Shown: positions 14,438-18,900 of the stretch, piece by piece
Numbering within the stretch: the stretch's first letter is position 1
Layout: every line of letters starts with the position of its first letter
Origin: JAQTNA01 sp043743785
GTDB taxonomy: Bacteria; Pseudomonadota; Gammaproteobacteria; Burkholderiales; Rhodocyclaceae
DNA length: 18,900 nucleotides
NCBI GenBank assembly: GCA_043743785.1
Contig: JAYTVW010000003.1
Coordinates: forward strand, 1 to 18,900
Reading direction: 5' to 3'
The notes under the pieces: generated by a model
Told to the model about the DNA's origin: nothing
Database searches by the model: none
Seen by the model: the letters and a program-made list of their open reading frames with translations, nothing else
Program-made: the position numbers and the translations under genes

Positions 14438-15241
14438 ATGCCTGAATCCGCTCCCGACCCCCGACTATATGCCAGCCGGCTGCGCGCACTGGCCCGCGGC
14501 ATCCCCCAGGCCAGCGAGGAACGCTCGTTCTGCCTGTTGCCAGGTAGAGTCGAGAGCCGGCGCTTCGTGCTCGGCATTCCACCCGCCGGCTGGGCCTTCC
14601 TGCCACTGGCCTCCCTGCGGGAGCACCTGGACATGCCCGGCACCTTGCAACAGGAATTTCTCGCCCAACTGGACCGGGCGGACATGCTCGGGCTGGGTTT
14701 CGAGCAGGACGAATCGGCTTGCACCCTCACGGCCCTGCTGGAATTTCCGCTGTCCCCCGGTCTGGGGCACGGCACAGAGGACGGAGACGCGGCGTCCATC
14801 CTCATGGGCCGAGGCTACCGCTGGCAACCCGGGGGTCTCGGGGACATGGCCGAGAGCGGCTATCAGTGGTGGCCGGAACTGGATGCCCGGGCCATCGCCC
14901 GCCGCATCAAAGCCCTGCTCGGCACGGCCACGGCACTACAGGCCGGCGCCCTCTCCATCATCAGCGAGGCCCTGCAGTGTTCAAACCCGCTGGACTGGGC
15001 CTACGTTGAAGTCACCCGGGACAATGGCGCCCCAACGGCCTTCGACTTGGACATCTCCGCCGCGGAACTCAGCCTGGATCTGATCCGCCCGCGCCTGGAA
15101 ACCCTGGTGGCCCGCTTCGGCATTCCCCCGGCGGACTTGGCGGCAGTACTGGATACGACCGGGGCTCAGGCCCTCCATCGCATCGCCGCCGGCCTGGACG
15201 AGCGGGAGCGGCCCTTCCTGACGGTGCACTACGAGAGTTGA
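14438..15241 (+). CDS. Protein of unknown function, 267 aa
   Basis: I do not recognise this protein. It is soluble in appearance, with no signal peptide or transmembrane segment. It is rich in Leu, Ala and acidic residues, with a Trp-rich stretch (GYQWWPELDARAIARRI) near the middle and a C-terminal half suited to helices. Only one ORF in this stretch has steady codon use and the expected GC-rich third positions, so it is probably real. The start is uncertain: ATG 14438 lacks a clear Shine-Dalgarno. It is divergent from motB (145 bp between starts), so a shared regulatory region is possible. No function is proposed. Confidence 0.72.
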   Translation: MPESAPDPRLYASRLRALARGIPQASEERSFCLLPGRVESRRFVLGIPPAGWAFLPLASLREHLDMPGTLQQEFLAQLDRADMLGLGFEQDESACTLTALLEFPLSPGLGHGTEDGDAASILMGRGYRWQPGGLGDMAESGYQWWPELDARAIARRIKALLGTATALQAGALSIISEALQCSNPLDWAYVEVTRDNGAPTAFDLDISAAELSLDLIRPRLETLVARFGIPPADLAAVLDTTGAQALHRIAAGLDERERPFLTVHYES

Positions 15242-15352
15242 AGCAGTGGATTCAGCGACGGCGGGAGCAGCGGGCCGCGCCCATTCCCAACGCCGTTTCC
15301 GAACCGGCTACAAGGGAAAAAGACACGGCAAAAATGGCTGTCAAGACTTGAC

Positions 15353-15361
15353 TTATGCACA
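15353..15361 (+). promoter_or_regulatory. DnaA box, single
   Basis: TTATGCACA is an exact match to the TTATNCACA consensus. It lies 180 bp before the inverted pair at 15541, at the left edge of the AT-rich tract. Confidence 0.6.
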
Positions 15362-15540
15362 AACGGCTTAAATCCAGAAATTTTTTGCATCGCAACACAG
15401 GCCAGCGTGCGGACGCGCCACCAAAAAACAAATATCACACAATATCAAATACTTAAAAAGTTGCCCAAGTTTTCCTCAGGGTAAGGTAAGCCCTTACCCG
15501 GCAGGCAGTTAGGGACGAAACGCCCATTTCACCCACAAAG

Positions 15541-15563
15541 TTATCCACAGATTTTGTGGATAA
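15541..15563. promoter_or_regulatory. Inverted pair of perfect DnaA boxes, second copy
   Basis: TTATCCACA (15541-15549) and TGTGGATAA (15555-15563) form a perfect inverted repeat with the 5-bp spacer GATTT. The half-sites and spacer length are identical to those at 9411-9433, with a different spacer sequence. Confidence 0.8.
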
Positions 15564-15799
15564 GCCGAAAAGCCATGCGGAGGCCCCTTTGTTAGCGGCT
15601 GAAGTTAAAGCGATTTATGAAGTTCCCGGGCAGCAGTGAGCCATCGCCCCCCCCTGCCACCACCCCGCCGATGTGCCGCCGACCACTGGCGCGGCCCATG
15701 GATCCCGTAAAAAATATATCGGTCGTGCCCTGCGCTGTTGCCCAAGCCGTGACGTAATAGCAGCGAAGGATATGGGGCCGCGCCGTCCCCCGCAAACAG

Positions 15800-16237
15800 A
15801 TGAGAAAAGTAAGAATGAAACTCTGGAACGCCCTGAAGAGCGTTTTTTCCATCGTGCCGGACATCGCCCGGCAGTTGATGAACACCGCGCGCTACATGGC
15901 AGACCGCCGCAACCAGCCCGCCGTGGCCCTGGGCGGCGCCCTGCTGCTGTTGGTGGGCGTGGTGTTCTACTTGATGCTGCGCTACGACCACCTTCTGCGG
16001 CTGTCGGGCATGGCCATCTCCCACTGCAGCTGGACGAACGAGTTCCAGGCCCTGGGAGCAATAATCGCTGGCATCGTGTTCGTTTTGTTTTCCTTCGTTT
16101 CCGTGGGCGAGGTGCTGGTGAACCTGGACAACCGAAGGAAGAATCACGCGGTTAATTGGCGCCTCGGCATGTTCTATTCAGCCTTGGCCATCGGCAACGG
16201 CAGCCTCGTCCTTTACCTCGCCGTGACCAACTGCTGA
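15800..16237 (+). CDS. Small integral membrane protein of unknown function
   Basis: I do not recognise this 145-aa protein. It has a basic amphipathic N-terminus (about 1-38) and three hydrophobic segments at about 42-61, 84-108 and 122-142. Charged loops between them include DNRRKNHAVNW. By the positive-inside rule the loop near 110-116 is probably cytoplasmic. It ends in TNC. Start choice is open: ATG 15800 or ATG 15815 (MKLWNAL), the latter preceded by purine-rich AAAAGTAAGA. Upstream is the DnaA-box intergenic region; downstream it is convergent with the response regulator, with 46 bp between stops and no clear terminator. Confidence 0.72.
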   Translation: MRKVRMKLWNALKSVFSIVPDIARQLMNTARYMADRRNQPAVALGGALLLLVGVVFYLMLRYDHLLRLSGMAISHCSWTNEFQALGAIIAGIVFVLFSFVSVGEVLVNLDNRRKNHAVNWRLGMFYSALAIGNGSLVLYLAVTNC

Positions 16238-16283
16238 GGGCCGGACGCACCCACAGTCCCCCGGGACGCCCCGCCCCAGCGAA

Positions 16284-17804
16284 CTAAAGCACCAGCACGT
16301 GCCCGGCGAACGAATAACCGCGTCCGTATTCCGACTGCAGGGGTAGTTTCACGCCGCATCTGTCCAGCACCTTGCGCCGCAGGCGGCTGATCAAAGCCTC
16401 GAGGCGGCGATCGTCATAGACGCCGGGCAGCTCCCGCAGGCTGGCAATCAATGCCTCCCGGGTGGAGTTGCCGCCGGGGAGGGAGAAGACTTGCTGGACC
16501 AAGGCACTTTCCGCCGCGGTCAAGGACAGGCTGGCGCCATTGGGGGCGGACAATTTTCGTTGCACGCCATCAAAACGCCAGGTCGGCGCCACCGCCACGG
16601 CTGCCGCAGGCGACAGGGCGGAGTGGATCTGGCTGGACATGCGGCGGTATTCCTCCCGGGTGCGCCGGAGCATGCGCGCACGCCGGGCGCGGGCGGTCAC
16701 AACGGCCTGCAGCACTTCGGGCGCTACCGGCTTGGTGAGGAAATCGTCCCCACCCAGGCCCAGGGCCACCATCTGGCGGGGAATATTGGTCTCGGCCGAC
16801 AGAAACAGGATGGGAGTATCCGCCAGGGCATCGTCCTGGCGCAGCAAGGCCGCCAGTTCCAGCCCGTTGCACCCCGGCATGTACAGGTCGATGACAATCA
16901 CGTCAGGCCTGAAGGATTCCACCAGCGCCGGTGCCGCCAGGGGATCATTGACGCTCTGCACCTCCATGCCCGCTTCCATGAGTTCCGCCGAGTGCAGCAT
17001 GGTCTGCAGGGAGTCGTCATCCACCAGCAAGGCCCGTAGTGGCTCCATGGGAGCCCGTTCCGTCACGCCCCGCAGAATTGCCAGCAAGCGGGAAATATCC
17101 AGGGGCTTGGGCAGGAAGCGGGTCGCCCCCAGGCGTACGGCTTCAAGGCGGGCGGCAATATCGCCGGCCCCCGCCAGGCAGAATAGATGGGGTGGCGGCG
17201 TTACCTGTTGCCGCAGGGCCGTGATGGTGGCCAGGGTATCCGGATCATGCCGACACAGGGAAAGGTCCGCCACAATGGCCGCCGGTGGCTTCTCTCGGCC
17301 AGGCTCCCCCAGCTTGCCCATGGCCGTCAGCACATAAGGCGAAAATCCGTGGCGCTTGAGAATGTCCTGCAACAGCACAGCGACCGCCCGGCTCTCCAGG
17401 TACAGCGCCACCCGGTCATGGGGATTCGAGGCCGTGGGGGCCGTAGGCTCAACCAGCGTCGCCGAAAAGGACGGGCGGCCCGCTTCCCGGCGTATATCGA
17501 GGGATTCGCCCAGGTTGTCCATCAGCAGGCGAATCTGGGAAATATCTCGCGGATCGAGGAAACCCCCGGCCACGCCCTGGTCGAAGGACGCCAGGGAGCG
17601 GCAGGTTTCGGCGGCAGACAGCAGGCCATGACGCATGGCCTCGTCGGTCAATTCCGCCAGTTGCTCCGCAGCCTCGGGGGGAATCCCGTGCGAGGTAGCG
17701 TTCAGCAAGGGCAGGAACAAGCTTTCCAGGGCCAGAAAGCGCACGCTCAGATTGAGAGACAAATCAGTCAAATTATTATTTTCTTGTTGCCGGGGGTCGG
17801 ACAT
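16284..17804 (-). CDS. Double-receiver response regulator with C-terminal winged-helix domain
   Basis: A 506-aa signal-transduction protein. Residues 1-125 are helical and unassigned. About 130-250 is a receiver-like domain with Asp180 and Lys233 (LPKPLD), but the acidic pair at its first strand is missing (ALYLESRA), so it is probably degenerate. About 256-375 is a canonical receiver: acidic VDDD (261-264), phospho-acceptor Asp306 in VIVIDLYMPG, and Lys358 in FLTKPV. Residues about 408-506 resemble an OmpR/PhoB-type DNA-binding domain, with LSLTAAESALVQQVF, LISRLRRKVLDR and the wing YGRGYSF. It should be phosphorylated by an unlinked histidine kinase and control transcription; no kinase is in the window. 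AGGGTG precedes ATG 17804. Confidence 0.88.
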   Translation of the reverse strand: MSDPRQQENNNLTDLSLNLSVRFLALESLFLPLLNATSHGIPPEAAEQLAELTDEAMRHGLLSAAETCRSLASFDQGVAGGFLDPRDISQIRLLMDNLGESLDIRREAGRPSFSATLVEPTAPTASNPHDRVALYLESRAVAVLLQDILKRHGFSPYVLTAMGKLGEPGREKPPAAIVADLSLCRHDPDTLATITALRQQVTPPPHLFCLAGAGDIAARLEAVRLGATRFLPKPLDISRLLAILRGVTERAPMEPLRALLVDDDSLQTMLHSAELMEAGMEVQSVNDPLAAPALVESFRPDVIVIDLYMPGCNGLELAALLRQDDALADTPILFLSAETNIPRQMVALGLGGDDFLTKPVAPEVLQAVVTARARRARMLRRTREEYRRMSSQIHSALSPAAAVAVAPTWRFDGVQRKLSAPNGASLSLTAAESALVQQVFSLPGGNSTREALIASLRELPGVYDDRRLEALISRLRRKVLDRCGVKLPLQSEYGRGYSFAGHVLVL

Positions 17805-17953
17805 AAGACACCCTGTTGTGATGGGACATGCAAGGCAACGCGGATACTACGAAGCTATACAGCGTGGCACAAATTCTGACCAAAGCTCACAGGATGCTGA
17901 CACGGGACTGTCATGATATGCTCGCCGGCCGAATCGCCGTTCTCCTTGCCACC

Positions 17954-18550
17954 ATGAAGCTCCATCTCATCCTGTCCACGTTACTGGTCGCCACTTGTTC
18001 GGCCCAGGCCGCAGAAACCATCGTCCTCCTGCGCCATGGTGAAAAACCCGAGGCCGGCCTCGGCCAGATCACCTGCCAGGGCCTCAACCGGGCGCTGGCC
18101 CTGCCCGGGGTATTGCTGGGTCGCTATGGCGTCCCGGCGGCCATCTTCGCCGCCAACCCGGGCCAGCAGAAGGAAGACCGGGGCATCGTGTTCAGCTACG
18201 TGCGCCCCCTGGCCACCATCGAACCCACGGCCATCCGCGCCGGCCTGCCGGTAGATACCCGCTTCGGTTTCGACCAGATAGGCCCCTTGCAGGCCGCCCT
18301 ACTCGCCCCCGGCCTGCAAAACGCCACGGTCTTCGTGGCCTGGGAACATCACCTGGCGGAAAACCTGGCCCGGAACCTGGTGTCAAGCTTTGGCGGCAAT
18401 CCGGCGGATGTTCCCAAATGGCGGAGCGAGGATTTCGACAGCCTCTACGTTGTCACCCTGGAAGAGGACACCCAGGGCAGACGCCGCGCCCGCTTCCAGC
18501 GCGACTCCCAGGGCCTCGACGGCCAGGCCAGGACTTGTCCGTCGCCTTGA
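17954..18550 (+). CDS. Exported histidine-phosphatase-superfamily protein
   Basis: A 198-aa protein with an N-terminal signal peptide (MKLHLILSTLLVATCSAQA) and the catalytic motif LLRHGEKP (25-32) of the phosphoglycerate-mutase-like histidine phosphatases; His28 would carry the phosphate. The second active-site His fits VAWEHHLAENL near residue 140. The protein is short and its middle is not closely like named members, so the substrate is unknown; a periplasmic phosphoester is likely. The frame extends back to 17828, but the signal peptide supports ATG 17954; ATG 17918 is the alternative. Neither has a strong Shine-Dalgarno. It is divergent from the response regulator (149 bp). Confidence 0.85.
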   Translation: MKLHLILSTLLVATCSAQAAETIVLLRHGEKPEAGLGQITCQGLNRALALPGVLLGRYGVPAAIFAANPGQQKEDRGIVFSYVRPLATIEPTAIRAGLPVDTRFGFDQIGPLQAALLAPGLQNATVFVAWEHHLAENLARNLVSSFGGNPADVPKWRSEDFDSLYVVTLEEDTQGRRRARFQRDSQGLDGQARTCPSP

Positions 18551-18588
18551 TTCATCAGAACGTCACAGGCAGCGCATGGGGTAGTTAG

Positions 18589-18648
18589 GCAAAAAAGAAC
18601 CCGCCTCCAGGGCGGGCCCAAGTCCAAGTGTTCGTGATCATCGAACAC
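18589..18648 (-). terminator. Probable minus-strand terminator with a preceding hairpin
   Basis: Read on the minus strand, CCCGCC (18611-18616) pairs with GGCGGG (18600-18605) and is followed by a run of six U shortly after (A-run at 18591-18596 on the plus strand). Just upstream on the same strand lies a second hairpin, GTGTTCG with CGAACAC (18628-18634 and 18642-18648). No minus-strand gene ends here, so an unannotated short transcript may start within 18650-18800. TAATAC on the minus strand near 18695-18700 could be its -10 box. Confidence 0.5.
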
Positions 18649-18804
18649 CGGACATGCTGACAGCGGGCGGGCCGCATGCCAATACCACCAAAGTATTAGA
18701 TGCCTGCAACAAGTCATTACAGAATCGGACAGTTTCGCAAAAGGGCCTGCGCTATCCTGCGGCCTGCATCAAACCCCAAAATAATAGCCAACAGAGAGAA
18801 AACC

Positions 18805-18858
18805 ATGGAAAACCTGCAACAGTTCCTCGAGGACACCCGACGCTACTTCCAACTGTAA
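18805..18858 (+). CDS. Putative 17-codon small ORF
   Basis: ATG 18805 to TAA 18858 encodes MENLQQFLEDTRRYFQL, an amphipathic helix-like peptide with mixed charge. It is preceded by a purine-rich AGAGAGAAAA at a plausible Shine-Dalgarno distance and followed 19 bp later by an A-run and a GC hairpin at the window edge. The peptide has no run of one amino acid, so a classic attenuation leader is unlikely. It could be a real small protein, the translated part of a small RNA, or chance. I do not recognise the sequence. Confidence 0.4.
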   Translation: MENLQQFLEDTRRYFQL

Positions 18859-18877
18859 AGCCAGCTTGGAGCGGCAT

Positions 18878-18900
18878 AAAAAAACGCGGGCAAGCCCGCG
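18878..18900. terminator. Hairpin at window edge, probable terminator (cut off)
   Basis: CGCGGGC (18885-18891) and GCCCGCG (18894-18900) are exact reverse complements, preceded by seven A. The right flank is outside the window. If a T-run follows, the structure is a bidirectional terminator; as seen, only minus-strand termination is fully supported. Confidence 0.6.

Larger units (their letters stand above)
15242..15799. other. 558-bp intergenic region with DnaA boxes and an AT-rich core
   Basis: The gap holds an isolated DnaA box (15353-15361), an AT-rich tract (about 15365-15475), a hairpin of GGGTAAGG with CCTTACCC (15479-15486 and 15492-15499) and an inverted DnaA-box pair (15541-15563). 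From 15600 to 15799 the composition returns to GC-rich. Small open frames here on both strands look like chance. Together the elements resemble a regulatory or DnaA-binding locus rather than decayed coding sequence. Confidence 0.7.

Noticed and set aside
15242..15799. Chromosomal replication origin
   Set aside because: DnaA boxes and AT-rich DNA are present, but dnaA, dnaN, gyrB, rpmH and parAB are absent nearby and the boxes are few. Only a DnaA-binding locus is supported.
15592..15885. 97-aa minus-strand ORF in the intergenic region
   Set aside because: It is antisense to the start of the membrane-protein gene, with no ribosome site or domain.

Overview
The window looks like chromosomal DNA of a GC-rich Gram-negative bacterium, most likely a betaproteobacterium. 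A Rhodocyclales-like lineage is my best guess from gene order and protein style; no 16S or other taxonomic marker is present. Outer-membrane and LPS genes (TonB receptor, lpxK, kdsB, exbBD), a signal-peptide c-type cytochrome and a flagellar stator protein point to a motile, respiring diderm. I see no phage, transposase, CRISPR array, tRNA or rRNA.

Layout. 1-570: 3' end of a TonB-dependent receptor (+), closed by a bidirectional terminator. 739-5306 (-): a pyrophosphate module of adk, PPi-dependent phosphofructokinase and membrane H+-pyrophosphatase; the pump carries a C-terminal OmpA-like domain. 5499-9253 (-): an envelope operon read exbB, exbD, [DUF4160-DUF2442 pair], lpxK, Trm112-like gene, kdsB. 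The DUF pair interrupts the gene order I expect, and an inverted-repeat element separates the Trm112-like gene from kdsB. 9254-9625: divergent intergenic region with an inverted pair of perfect DnaA boxes. 9626-11716 (+): xseA and sodB, the latter with a promoter overlapped by a palindrome and a strong terminator. 11811-11965: a second copy of the inverted-repeat element. 11978-14292 (-): a di-heme cytochrome c peroxidase/MauG-like protein and MotB without an adjacent motA. 14438-16237 (+): two genes I cannot name, separated by a 558-bp AT-rich gap with three perfect DnaA boxes. 16284-17804 (-): a double-receiver response regulator with a C-terminal winged helix. 17954-18550 (+): an exported histidine-phosphatase-like protein. 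18551-18900: a probable minus-strand terminator and a 17-codon ORF followed by a hairpin at the window edge.

How the genes fit together. Reactions that activate acids with CoA release AMP and PPi. Adk recycles the AMP, the pump converts PPi into proton-motive force, and the PPi-dependent kinase lets PPi replace ATP in glycolysis or be formed in gluconeogenesis, so adk-pfp-hppA reads as one energy-conservation unit. The envelope block joins a proton-driven ExbB/ExbD motor with lipid A and KDO synthesis. The most noteworthy points are the OmpA-tailed proton pump, the two near-identical DnaA-box palindromes about 6 kb apart, the two inverted-repeat elements, the putative TA-like pair inside the envelope operon, and the tiny ORF at the right edge. 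I could run no searches, so novelty is unverified for all of them.
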